DNA of 64,000 nucleotides from Halobaculum rubrum (GTDB taxonomy: Archaea > Halobacteriota > Halobacteria > Halobacteriales > Haloferacaceae), in NCBI RefSeq assembly GCF_019880225.1, contig NZ_CP082284.1, positions 2,294,001 to 2,358,000 of the forward strand, read 5' to 3'. Of the stretch, positions 34,788 to 43,325 are shown piece by piece. Numbering within the stretch: the first letter of the stretch is position 1; every line of letters begins with the position of its first letter. Made by a program: the position numbers and the translations under genes. Below the pieces are notes generated by a model that saw only the letters and a list, made by a program, of their open reading frames with translations, was not told the DNA's origin and made no database searches.

Positions 34788-36347
34788 ATGAGACGACTCG
34801 CGGCCGCCCTCGCGGCGCTCGCCCTCGCGGGAGCCCTCGTGTTCCCGTCAGCCGCGGCCTCGTTCTCGCTCGCCGTCGACCCGATCGGTAACGACGTTGA
34901 CCTCTCGCCCACCGACGACCCCAACGGCGACTACGCTTACCTCGACGACAACGACGAACTCGTCGTCGACCTCACCGCGACGAACACGGAGGTCGACGGC
35001 GAGGGCGTCAACGACGACGGCGTCACCACGATCTCGAACGTCTTCGAGATCCGATACAACGGCTCCCGGTACGCGCACGTGTGGATCACACACGGCTCCG
35101 AACAGGTGACGCTCGTCGCCCGCGGCGACCCCATCGAGTCGGAGTCGGCCAACGTCACCCTCGGGCCGAACGGGTCCGTCGCGGTCGGGATCGTCGTCGA
35201 CACGACCGGCGAGACGCCCGACGGGCTGATCGACGACATGCAGGTGCACGCGAAGGTGGCCGACCCCGAGGACGTGAACGGCGGCGGCGACGGGGGCGGC
35301 GGCACAGGGGGCATCGGTGCCGCCGGCGTCGGGAGCACGGCGGACACCGACGACGGCGATGAGGCCGACGCCGGGGACGACGGGGACGACGGGGCGGCGG
35401 TCCAGCAGTTCGCGCGCAGCGACGCCGAGCGATCGGTCACGATCCTGGACCCGCCCACGGCCGGCCCGGTCACCGTCGACCTCGACGGGATGGCGATCGA
35501 CGGCGGCCCCGGGAACCTCACGCTCGACGCGATCGACGTCACGGCCGCCGACAGCTCGACGGTTTCGCTGAATATCACCGCCGGCGCCCCCGGGACGGCG
35601 AGCGACTCGGTCGGCGTCGAGGCGCTCGGCGTCGTCGCGGTGACCGAGACGGACGGGAGCTCCGTGGAGGACGCGACGCTCCGCTTCAGTGTCGACCGGG
35701 ATCACCTCGAGGAACGCGGGATAGCCCTCGACGACCTGGCTGTGTTCCGCGAGCGCGACGGCGAGACCGCGACGGTGCCCGTCCGCGTCGTCGGCGAGCG
35801 CGACGGGCGCGTCGTCTTCGAGGCCGACGCTGCGGACCTCTCGACGTTCACCGTCGCGGCGCTGCGGCCGTCGATCGGCGTCGCCGAGGCGTCGCTGTCG
35901 ACCGACGCCGTCGCCGCCACCGGATCGGCGACCGTGACCGCACGCGTCGTGAACGAGGGCCGCACGGCGGGGACCCGAACCGTGACGCTCACGCTCGACG
36001 GCGAGCCCGTCGCCGAGCGGACGGTCGACCTCGACGCGAACGAGTCGACGTCCGTGACGTTCGAGGTGACCCCCGACGGGACCGGCGACTACGCGGTCGC
36101 CGTCGACGGGGCGAGTGTCGGGACGCTGACCGTCGAGGGCGACGCCGGGACCGCGGAACCCTCGGAATCTGTCGACACGGTCGGCGAGTCGGCCGGAGCG
36201 GGGACCGCAGACGGCGTGGCCGCGGACGTGACGGATGCTCCCGTCGAGGAGCCCGCCGGACTGGGACTCGTCGATGTCGCCGGACTCGCGTCGCTGGCGG
36301 CGCTGACGGCGTCGCTGGTCGTGCTCGTGCGGCGGATCTCCCGATGA
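34788..36347 (+). CDS. Large cell-surface protein: DUF1102-like head, Ig-like domains, C-terminal anchor
   Basis: A 519-residue exported protein. A signal peptide (about 1-23) precedes a beta domain with the family pattern (ASFSLAVDPIGNDVDL, then VFEIRYNGSRYAHVWIT; 24-160). A Gly/Asp linker (165-205) follows. Next is a PGF-pre-PGF-like region (LRFSVDRDHLEERGIALDDL, about 300-360), a CARDB-like Ig domain (ATVTARVVNEGRTAGTRTVT, about 375-450), an acidic linker and a final transmembrane helix ending VLVRRISR. The order head, spacer, membrane anchor suggests a base or anchor for the smaller secreted subunits upstream. It starts 71 bases after the paralogue. Confidence 0.75.
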   Translation: MRRLAAALAALALAGALVFPSAAASFSLAVDPIGNDVDLSPTDDPNGDYAYLDDNDELVVDLTATNTEVDGEGVNDDGVTTISNVFEIRYNGSRYAHVWITHGSEQVTLVARGDPIESESANVTLGPNGSVAVGIVVDTTGETPDGLIDDMQVHAKVADPEDVNGGGDGGGGTGGIGAAGVGSTADTDDGDEADAGDDGDDGAAVQQFARSDAERSVTILDPPTAGPVTVDLDGMAIDGGPGNLTLDAIDVTAADSSTVSLNITAGAPGTASDSVGVEALGVVAVTETDGSSVEDATLRFSVDRDHLEERGIALDDLAVFRERDGETATVPVRVVGERDGRVVFEADAADLSTFTVAALRPSIGVAEASLSTDAVAATGSATVTARVVNEGRTAGTRTVTLTLDGEPVAERTVDLDANESTSVTFEVTPDGTGDYAVAVDGASVGTLTVEGDAGTAEPSESVDTVGESAGAGTADGVAADVTDAPVEEPAGLGLVDVAGLASLAALTASLVVLVRRISR

Positions 36348-36449
36348 GCCGGTCCCCGGGCCCGTGGACCGAACCGTTATGTCGGTTGGCATGACACCGC
36401 AAACAACCGCGTCGATGACCCTCCCCGACAGACCGCACCCGACTTACCG

Positions 36450-37283
36450 ATGACCGACACACCCGATCGCTTCTGGTCGACACTCCGGCGGGAGATCCGG
36501 TTCGTCGACTGCGTCGCACTCTCGGTCGTCCCGGTCGTCCTCGCGGCCGTGTTTCTCCTCCCGCCCGAGACGCGGATGGAGTTCGCGTTCACGTACCGCC
36601 GGCCGACCGTCCTCACTGCCTTCACCGCTCACTTCGTCCACCGCTCGCTCGAACACCTGGTAGCCAACGTCGCCGGCTACGTGCTGCTGGCCGGACTCGG
36701 CTACGTGTTGGCGGTACTCGCCGATGAACGACGACTGTTCGGCCTCGCCGCGACGACGTACCTGTTCGCGTTCCCGCCGGTGCTGTCGGCCCTGAACCTC
36801 GCGGTTCCCCGAAACGCCGTCGGATACGGCTTCTCGGGTGTGACGATGGCGTTCGCCGGGCTGCTCGCGGTCATGCTGGCGGCGTACGCGGGCCGTCGAC
36901 TCCACCCCGCCGTGAGCGTCCGGCACGCGCCCGCCGGGTTCCTGTCGGCGCTGGCCGCGGCGGCGCTGCTGGTTCCGACGGCGAGTCGCGTCGCGACGGC
37001 GGTGGCGGGTGTGGCCGCCCTCGGCGCGTTCGGGTACGCGGTATCGGGGACCACTGCGCTCCGCGACGGCCCGCCCCACGCGACGCTGTATCGCTCCGGG
37101 TGGGTCGACCTGTTCGCGCTGGGGGCGGTGGTGTTCGCCGGGTACCCGGTGGTCGGGTTCCCCTCGGATCTCCGCGTCGGCACGGCCGTCGTGAACACGT
37201 ACGTCCATCTACTGGGGTTTTGCCTCGCGTTTCTCGTCGCGTACCTCGTCGCGGCGACCGAGGTGCTCGACGGGGATGCGTGA
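36450..37283 (+). CDS. Rhomboid-family intramembrane serine protease
   Basis: A 277-residue protein with six or seven transmembrane helices. Rhomboid landmarks are the HRSLEHLVANVAGY helix with His69 and Asn73 (oxyanion side), the GxSG motif GYGFSGVTM with Ser129 and the late His253 in NTYVHLLGF, giving the Ser-His dyad. It would cut membrane proteins within or next to the bilayer. In this island it could process the membrane-anchored surface protein just upstream, but no evidence ties them beyond adjacency (102 bases). Confidence 0.78.
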   Translation: MTDTPDRFWSTLRREIRFVDCVALSVVPVVLAAVFLLPPETRMEFAFTYRRPTVLTAFTAHFVHRSLEHLVANVAGYVLLAGLGYVLAVLADERRLFGLAATTYLFAFPPVLSALNLAVPRNAVGYGFSGVTMAFAGLLAVMLAAYAGRRLHPAVSVRHAPAGFLSALAAAALLVPTASRVATAVAGVAALGAFGYAVSGTTALRDGPPHATLYRSGWVDLFALGAVVFAGYPVVGFPSDLRVGTAVVNTYVHLLGFCLAFLVAYLVAATEVLDGDA

Positions 37284-37352
37284 CCGTGGCGGGACGGCGC
37301 CGCCGTGACCCGAGGATACTTATCTCGTGACACGAACACGTCATCGACGCGA

Positions 37353-38519
37353 ATGGACGCCCGACGACTCCTCACGCTCGGCTCGGAACTCCTGTTGGTC
37401 GTCGTCGTCGTCTCCCTCGTCGCCGGGCAACTGCTCGGGCAGCCGATCCTCCTCAGCTACGTCGAGACCGGGAGCATGGCCCCGACGATGGAGCCCGGCG
37501 ACGGCTTCATCGCGGTCCCCGCCGCCGTCGCTGGCGATCCCGAGCCGGGAGACGTGGTCACCTTCGACGCGCAGGAACTGAACGGCGGCGGCCTCACCAC
37601 CCACCGGGTCGTCGGCGAGACCGAGCGCGGCTACGTCACTCGCGGGGACGCGAACCCGTTCACCGATCAGGACGGCTCCGAGCCGCCCGTGAAGGACGCG
37701 CAGATCGTCGCCCACGCCCTCCGTGTCGGCGGCACGGTGGTCGTGATCCCGGAACTCGGGACGGCCGTCATGGGGATCCGCGGACTGCTCACCGGCGCAC
37801 AGCGGTGGCTTGCGGCCACCGTCGGGAGTCGATCGTTGCTGGGCACGCAGGGAATCGCCTACGTGGTCCTGGCGCTTTCGGCGCTCGGGTACGTCGTCGA
37901 CCTGCTCCGAGGCGGCCCCGCCGACGGCCCCGACCGAACACGCTCGACCGATCGCGACGACGGGGTCTCGACGCGGCTGATCCTCGTCGGCCTCGCGGCG
38001 ATGGTCGTCGTCTCGGCCACCGCCGCGATGGTCGTGCCCGCCGGCACCCAGGAGTTCGGGATCGTGAGCGCCGAGTTCGACTCCGAGAACCCCACGGTCA
38101 TCAGGCAGGGAGGAGCTTCGACGATCGAGTACCGCGTCCCGAACGCCGGACTGGTCCCCGTTCACAGCTACGTCCGTCCCGCAAGTGACGGTGTCGCAGT
38201 CTCCCCGGAACACGTGTTCGTGGAAGGTCGCGGGGAATCGACGGTATCGATCACGCTCTCGGCACCCGACGAGACGGGCTACTATCGGCGATACGTCGCC
38301 GAACATCGGTATCTCGCGGTGCTCCCGGAACCGCTGATCCGCGATCTGTCGAGGGCCCATCCGTGGCTTCCGATCGTCGCGATCGACGCGATGCTCGGCG
38401 GAGGAATCTACGGGCTCGGTCGTCTGCTCATCGACGGCGGTCGGACCCGGATCCGTTCGCGGGACGCACGCTACGACCGGCCGATCGCCGCCAGGATACG
38501 GCGGCTGCTGACTCGATGA
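37353..38519 (+). CDS. Sec11/SipW-like signal peptidase I with extra C-terminal domain
   Basis: A 388-residue membrane protease. The N-terminal helix (12-30) is followed by box B YVETGSMAPTMEPGDGF with Ser41, then His84 in GLTTHRVVGE and Asp residues in RGDANPFTDQD. This is the Ser-His-Asp arrangement of archaeal and eukaryotic Sec11 and Bacillus SipW rather than the bacterial Ser-Lys pair. Unlike ordinary ~200-residue signal peptidases it continues with two more helices and an Ig-like domain (about 240-335, ASTIEYRVPNAGLVPVHSYV). A TATA-like GGATACTTATC lies ~35 bases before the ATG. Its place among secreted paralogues suggests a dedicated processing enzyme. Confidence 0.85.
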   Translation: MDARRLLTLGSELLLVVVVVSLVAGQLLGQPILLSYVETGSMAPTMEPGDGFIAVPAAVAGDPEPGDVVTFDAQELNGGGLTTHRVVGETERGYVTRGDANPFTDQDGSEPPVKDAQIVAHALRVGGTVVVIPELGTAVMGIRGLLTGAQRWLAATVGSRSLLGTQGIAYVVLALSALGYVVDLLRGGPADGPDRTRSTDRDDGVSTRLILVGLAAMVVVSATAAMVVPAGTQEFGIVSAEFDSENPTVIRQGGASTIEYRVPNAGLVPVHSYVRPASDGVAVSPEHVFVEGRGESTVSITLSAPDETGYYRRYVAEHRYLAVLPEPLIRDLSRAHPWLPIVAIDAMLGGGIYGLGRLLIDGGRTRIRSRDARYDRPIAARIRRLLTR

Positions 38520-38566
38520 CCGATTGACCAACAGACATATCAAGAACGCCACCACACGGAGCAGTG

Positions 38567-39985
38567 ATGGATGAGGCCACGCGACTCCGCGTTCGGTCGG
38601 CCCTATCGTCGTGGCTTGCGGTTCTACTCGTCGTCTCGTTCGTTGTCGGCGGTGCCGGTGCGTGGGCGACGTACACGGCACACGTCGGTTCGGAGACGGA
38701 GACCGTCGAGCGGACGACCACGGTGTGGACCGCGACCGGGTCGTTCGACCACTCGGCGACCGTCGTCCGCGCGAACCCGCTGTATCCGATCGGAACGACG
38801 CTGACGAACCGATCGACGTACTTCCGTTCCGCCACCCCGGTGCTGGACGGTAGGTTCACCGTCGCCGCTCCCGGGCTTCAGGGGAACACGTCGGTGGAAC
38901 TCGCGACGACGCTGTCGATCGAATCCGCCGACGAGGAGACGACCTACTGGAGCGACAGCAGACCACTGAACTCGACGACCGCCGACGGGCCGGCGACGGT
39001 CGCGTTCTCGATCAACACCACCGACGTCGCCGACCGGATCGCCGCGATCGAGTCGGGGATCGGCTCGACGCCCGGTGAGACGACCGTCGCCGTCGTCGTC
39101 GACGTGGCGATCCGGGGGACGACCGCCGACGGCGCGACGAGCCGACTTTCGTTCTCGAGTCGCCTCCCCGTCGAACTGAACGGCGACACGTACACGGTCT
39201 CCGATCCCGGCCCGATCGAGGAGTCAGTCGAACGGACGGTCACCGAACGGGTGGAACGCGAGTACGGTCCCGTCCGCTCGATCGGCGGGCCGATAGCGCT
39301 TCTCGTCGGCGTCGTCGCAATCGGGACAGTAGGGTACATCGCCGGTCGCGGACGCCCCGCACTCACGGAGGCGGAACGTGCTCGCCTCGAGTACCTGGAC
39401 GACCGCTCGGAGTTCGACCAGTGGATCGTCTCCGTCGATATCCCGCCGGCGTCGGCGGATGGGCGCCCCGCTGAGGCGTCGTCGCTCGCGGACCTGGTGA
39501 ACCTCGCGATCGACACGGACAACGCCGTGCTCAAGACGCCGGACGCGGAGGAGTTCCACGTCGTCGACGGGACGTACCGCTACACGTACCACGCGCCCCC
39601 GCCCGCCGGGTCCCACTCGAACGAGCGGCATTCGGCGGGGGAGGACGGATCCGTCCTTCCGGACCTATCGATCACACGGGGGACCGACAGCGGAGGGAAC
39701 GACAGCCAGGGGTCGGAGGAGGACGACACAGACCCGACCGGCGGCAGCGACGGAGCCGACGACCCAGACTCGGCCGGCGGCAGCGACGGAGCCGACGACA
39801 CAGACCCGACCGGCGGCAGCAACGGAGCCGACGACGTCACCGACCCAGCCGGAGCGACGGCCGGGTCCGCTGTCGATACCGGGACTGACGAGAGGGGCGC
39901 CGACGGGGATGCGACCGACATCGACGACAGTGGCGGAGACAACAGCGAGGGAGCGAGCGGCGAGGACGGCGGAACGGATAGCTGA
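38567..39985 (+). CDS. DUF5305-like membrane protein with repeat tail
   Basis: A 472-residue protein with an N-terminal helix (about 14-34), a large outside beta domain (TYTAHVGSETETVERTTTVW onward, 35-235), a second helix (about 240-262) and a cytosolic part. The tail holds imperfect repeats of DPTGGSDGADD (about 385-425), very acidic. It matches the DUF5305 family, usually found beside Sec11-type signal peptidases in archaea, of unknown function. It starts 47 bases after the signal peptidase. GTG 38564 is an alternative start three bases earlier. Confidence 0.78.
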   Translation: MDEATRLRVRSALSSWLAVLLVVSFVVGGAGAWATYTAHVGSETETVERTTTVWTATGSFDHSATVVRANPLYPIGTTLTNRSTYFRSATPVLDGRFTVAAPGLQGNTSVELATTLSIESADEETTYWSDSRPLNSTTADGPATVAFSINTTDVADRIAAIESGIGSTPGETTVAVVVDVAIRGTTADGATSRLSFSSRLPVELNGDTYTVSDPGPIEESVERTVTERVEREYGPVRSIGGPIALLVGVVAIGTVGYIAGRGRPALTEAERARLEYLDDRSEFDQWIVSVDIPPASADGRPAEASSLADLVNLAIDTDNAVLKTPDAEEFHVVDGTYRYTYHAPPPAGSHSNERHSAGEDGSVLPDLSITRGTDSGGNDSQGSEEDDTDPTGGSDGADDPDSAGGSDGADDTDPTGGSNGADDVTDPAGATAGSAVDTGTDERGADGDATDIDDSGGDNSEGASGEDGGTDS

Positions 39986-40008
39986 TCGACCGGGGCGGAC
40001 GGGCGAGC

Positions 40009-40935
40009 CTACGTTCCGTCGAGGTACGGCTCACAAACCCGCCGGACACCCTCCTCGAAGTCGATCTCTGGCTCCCAGCCGGTGGCCTCGCGGATCCTCG
40101 AGATGTCGGCGCAGGTGTCGTGGACGTAGTTCTCCAGCGGGATCGGCTCGTACTCCGGCTCGACGTCGGTGCCGAGCGCGTCGTTGATCAGCTCGATCAT
40201 CTCGTTGAAGGAGTACGGGTCGCCAGTCCCGAGGTTGTACACGCCGGCCAGCTCGTTGTCGGCGATCGCCTCCAGTCCGCGGACGATGTCGTCGACGTGG
40301 GTGAAGTCGCGCGTCTGGGAGCCGTCGCCCCACAGCACCGGCGCCTCGCCGTTGGCGATGTCGTCGGTGAACTGCGAGACGGTGTTGGCGTACTCGCCTT
40401 TGTGCCCCTCGGCGCCGCCGTACCCCTGATACACCGAGAAGAAGCGCGCGCCGGCACAGGTCAGGCCGTCGTAGAAGTCGTTGTAGTACTCCGCGTAGCG
40501 CTCGCGCCCGAGCATGGATGCGTCATAGCCCGTCGACGCCTCGAGATCCATGTCCTCGGGGCTGGGCTCCGTCCGGCTCCCGTACGCCGAGGAGGTCGAC
40601 GCGTACACGACCGTGTCACAGCCGTCCGCGTGGGCCTGTTCGACGACGTTGACGAACCCCTCGATGTTGACGCGAGCGCCCTGCCGGGGGTTCTCCTCGA
40701 GCATCTGCCGCGACGACAGCGCCGCGAGGTGGAACACGACGTCCACGTCCGTCGGGAGGTCGTCGTCGAGCACGTCGGCCTTTAGGTACTCGACGTCCTC
40801 GGAGAGGTTCTCGGACGTTCCGAGGTACTCGTTGTCGAGCGCGATCACGTCGTTGCCGGCCGCGGCCAGCGTGTTCGCGAGGTTCGATCCGATGAACCCC
40901 GCGCCGCCGGTGACCAGCACGCGTGCGTCGTTCAT
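40009..40935 (-). CDS. NAD-dependent epimerase/dehydratase (GalE-like) lacking catalytic Lys
   Basis: A 308-residue extended short-chain dehydrogenase. It starts with the NAD motif VLVTGGAGFIGSNLA (residues 6-20) and has FHLAALSS, the Ser/Thr triad region YASTSSAYGS and the catalytic Tyr137. The family YxxxK reads Y-D-A-S-M here, so Met141 replaces the catalytic lysine. The C-terminal NAD(P)-sugar part (DFTHVDDIVRGLEAIAD, GVYNLGTGDPYS) is intact. The usual function is UDP-sugar epimerisation for surface glycans. With the Lys gone, activity may be lost or altered. The start at 40935 was chosen because MNDARVLVTGG is the normal N-terminus. Confidence 0.85.
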   Translation of the reverse strand: MNDARVLVTGGAGFIGSNLANTLAAAGNDVIALDNEYLGTSENLSEDVEYLKADVLDDDLPTDVDVVFHLAALSSRQMLEENPRQGARVNIEGFVNVVEQAHADGCDTVVYASTSSAYGSRTEPSPEDMDLEASTGYDASMLGRERYAEYYNDFYDGLTCAGARFFSVYQGYGGAEGHKGEYANTVSQFTDDIANGEAPVLWGDGSQTRDFTHVDDIVRGLEAIADNELAGVYNLGTGDPYSFNEMIELINDALGTDVEPEYEPIPLENYVHDTCADISRIREATGWEPEIDFEEGVRRVCEPYLDGT

Positions 40936-41150
40936 ACTCGGGATGGGCCAGCCCACGCAAAAAGCGGTATCGGTTGACTGATGCGCTGAGGGCGCCTCGA
41001 TCGGCGGACATCGAACCGCCTTCGATCTGGAGACACCTGCCGATATCCGATCGAAAGCCGGCGGCGGCTTCCGGCGATCGAACCGCACGTCCCGGCCGTC
41101 GAACCGACCGAATCCGTGCGGATCACTCTCTCGGGTGTTCCGGGTCCGTG

Positions 41151-41158
41151 GTTTTATG
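41151..41158 (+). promoter_or_regulatory. TATA box of the HTH regulator gene
   Basis: GTTTTATG is centred 30 bases before ATG 41184, fitting a leaderless transcript. Confidence 0.5.
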
Positions 41159-41183
41159 CGGGTTCCCGGAGGACATTGAGCAA

Positions 41184-41717
41184 ATGTCGTCCATCGAGCT
41201 TACAGACAGTCAGCGGAAGATCCTCAACGAACTGGTGAACCTCTACCGCGAGGAGGAGGACGCCGTCAAAGGCGAGACGATCGCCGACGCCGTCGGCCGC
41301 AACGCCGGCACGATCCGCAACCAGATGCAGAGCCTGAAGGCCCTCCAGTTGGTCGAGGGCGTACCCGGACCGAAGGGCGGGTACAAGCCGACCGCGACCG
41401 CCTTCGAGGCGCTGGACCTGCAGAACCTCGACGAACCGGCGTCGACGCCGCTGTTTCACGATGGCGACCGTCTCGAGAACGTGAACGTCCAGGAGATCAA
41501 CCTCACGTCGGTCCACCACCCCGAACTGTGCCGCGCGGAGATCCACGTCCAGGGATCGGTGCGCGACTTCCACGAGGGCGACTCCGTCAGCGTCGGGCCG
41601 ACCCCGCTGTCGAAGCTCGTCATCGACGGGACGGTCGACGGGAAGGACGACACCGCCTCGGTGCTCATCCTCAAGCTCGACGGGATGGAGGCGCCGTCGG
41701 AACCGCCCGAGCACTGA
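41184..41717 (+). CDS. Winged-helix transcriptional regulator (Rrf2/TrmB-like)
   Basis: A 177-residue protein. Residues 1-65 form a winged helix (ELTDSQRKILNELVNLYR, recognition-helix region GRNAGTIRNQMQSLKALQLV and wing GVPGPKGGYKPT). The C-terminal half (NVNVQEINLTSVHHPELCRA, then VSVGPTPLSKLVIDGTVDGK) is a small beta domain conserved in haloarchaeal members, with one Cys. It is likely a DNA-binding regulator sensing a ligand through the second domain. No co-directional target is close. The start follows a TATA box by 30 bases. Confidence 0.78.
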   Translation: MSSIELTDSQRKILNELVNLYREEEDAVKGETIADAVGRNAGTIRNQMQSLKALQLVEGVPGPKGGYKPTATAFEALDLQNLDEPASTPLFHDGDRLENVNVQEINLTSVHHPELCRAEIHVQGSVRDFHEGDSVSVGPTPLSKLVIDGTVDGKDDTASVLILKLDGMEAPSEPPEH

Positions 41718-41758
41718 TCGCGAACCGACGGGGAGTACCCACCCCGAAGTGATCACGG

Positions 41759-41899
41759 ATGGCGAACGACCGAACTGCCGAAGGAGGACCGAGCGGGCTC
41801 GACCGGATCCGCGAGCGAACGCGAGCGACCGTGCGGTTCGTGGCCGACGTGCTGCGTGGCCACGCCCGGAGTCGGCACCTCGACAACCGCGAGAAGTGA
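41759..41899 (+). CDS. Possible small basic protein (46 aa)
   Basis: An ATG at 41759 opens a 46-residue frame ending TGA, with a helical basic sequence (LDRIRERTRATVRFVADVLR). It follows the regulator by 41 bases. It is too short and too unlike the acidic neighbours to be certain. No motif. Confidence 0.35.
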   Translation: MANDRTAEGGPSGLDRIRERTRATVRFVADVLRGHARSRHLDNREK

Positions 41900-41986
41900 C
41901 TCACGGAGACGACGGCGAAGCGGCCCGCGAAAGCGGGTCGTGAGAAGTGACGGGGTCGCGCGGTGGATCTGCTTGTATCTCCGATC

Positions 41987-43237
41987 TTACATGTCGTTCC
42001 AGGCGTTGAGCGCGCGCCCGTACCCGGAGACGTCGGCGATCCAGCGGCTCGCGACCGCTTTCTTCAGCGCCTTGGCGGCCGGGCCGCCGAAGGTGTTGAT
42101 CGGGAACTCGACGCCGCCGCCCTTCACGTCGTGGGCGACCGCCTCCTCGCCGACGGAGATGAGCGTCCCCTTGTCCTCGTGGCGCCACGACTTCAGCGGC
42201 GCGCCGCGCACGGCGCGTGCGAGGTTCTCGCCGGCGACCTCCGCGGCCTGCCAGGCGGCCTGCGCGGTCGGCGGGGCGACGTCGTCGTCGCCCTGGTCGA
42301 CGAGCGCGGTGTCGCCGATGGCGAACACGCGGTCGTCGCTCGTCTCGAACGTGGACTCGGCGTACACGCGGTTGGAGCGCTCGTCGGCATCGAGATGGAA
42401 GTCCTCGACCTCCGGCTGCCCCGTGATACCGCCGGTCCACAGCAGCACGTCGTACTCCATCACGAGGTCCTCGGAGAAGTCGATGTCCTCTTTTGCGGGC
42501 GCGTCGCCGTCGCCGTCCTCGCCGTAGTACTCCGCCTCGGCGCCGCCGAGATAGACCGCGTGCTCGTCGACCTTCGAGATGAACTCGCCCGTCGAGACGG
42601 CGATGTCCTTCCCGTCGAGGCGCTTCCGGATGGCCCCCTGCACCTCGGGGTCGTTGTTCGGGAACACGGAGTCGAGCCCCTCGACGATCTCGATGTCGAT
42701 TGGGGCCTTGTGGTCGTCGCGGTACTCGGCGATCTCGCCGGCCGACTGGATCCCCGAGAGGCCGGCGCCCCCGACCAGCACTTTCGCGGGCTCGGTCGTC
42801 GTCGCCTCCTGCCCGGCGGTCTTGACGGCCTGGTGGATCTCGCGGGCGTCGTCGAGCGTCTTGAGGGTGAGCGCGTGCTCACGAAGCCCGTCGATCCCGA
42901 AGAACGCCGTCGCCGAGCCGACGGCGACGAGGAGGTAGTCGTACTCGATCTCGTCGCCGTCGCGAGTGTGGACCACGCGCTCATCGGCGTCGACCTCGGT
43001 GACGCGGCCCCGAACGAACTCCGTGTCGTCGCCTTTGATCTCCTCGACCGGGATGGCGACCTTGGACTCGACCTCCGGCTTGCGGATGACCCGATGGGCC
43101 TCGTGGAGCACGAGGTGGTAGTCGGTGTCCGACACCCACGTCAACTCGGCCTCGTTCGGTTCGATCGCGTCCTCGAACGCTTTCACCGTCCCGGCGCCGG
43201 CGTACCCGGCTCCGACGACGACGACCTGCTGGCTCAT
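41987..43237 (-). CDS. NDH-2-type NADH dehydrogenase (second copy)
   Basis: A 416-residue FAD/NAD protein homologous to the one at 8167-9309. FAD motif VVVVGAGYAGAGTVKAFE is at the start, second fold KVLVGGAGLSGIQSAGEI, and the FAD tail RVFAIGDTALVDQGDDD with PPTAQAAWQAAEVAGENL. The C-terminal membrane-facing region (NTFGGPAAKALKKAVASRWI) is longer than in the other copy, consistent with peripheral membrane attachment. Predicted NADH:quinone oxidoreductase, which does not pump protons. It is a single gene between a small ORF and uridine phosphorylase, both with clear gaps. Confidence 0.87.
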   Translation of the reverse strand: MSQQVVVVGAGYAGAGTVKAFEDAIEPNEAELTWVSDTDYHLVLHEAHRVIRKPEVESKVAIPVEEIKGDDTEFVRGRVTEVDADERVVHTRDGDEIEYDYLLVAVGSATAFFGIDGLREHALTLKTLDDAREIHQAVKTAGQEATTTEPAKVLVGGAGLSGIQSAGEIAEYRDDHKAPIDIEIVEGLDSVFPNNDPEVQGAIRKRLDGKDIAVSTGEFISKVDEHAVYLGGAEAEYYGEDGDGDAPAKEDIDFSEDLVMEYDVLLWTGGITGQPEVEDFHLDADERSNRVYAESTFETSDDRVFAIGDTALVDQGDDDVAPPTAQAAWQAAEVAGENLARAVRGAPLKSWRHEDKGTLISVGEEAVAHDVKGGGVEFPINTFGGPAAKALKKAVASRWIADVSGYGRALNAWNDM

Positions 43238-43325
43238 GAAGACGTGTTCCCGGGCGGAGGATAAATGCGTGTTGAAACCGCCAGCAACGGGCGATTCCGG
43301 CGGCCGAGACGGGTCGGTGTCCCGG

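Noticed and set aside
34844-36392. Long minus-strand frame opposite the large surface protein
   Set aside because: Shadow of the plus-strand gene, which has signal peptide, Ig-like domains and a C-terminal anchor.
39730-39840. CRISPR-like or tandem DNA repeat
   Set aside because: The GGCGGCAGCGACGGAGCCGACGA-type copies encode the in-frame GGSDGADD repeat of the DUF5305-like protein tail, with no spacer structure.
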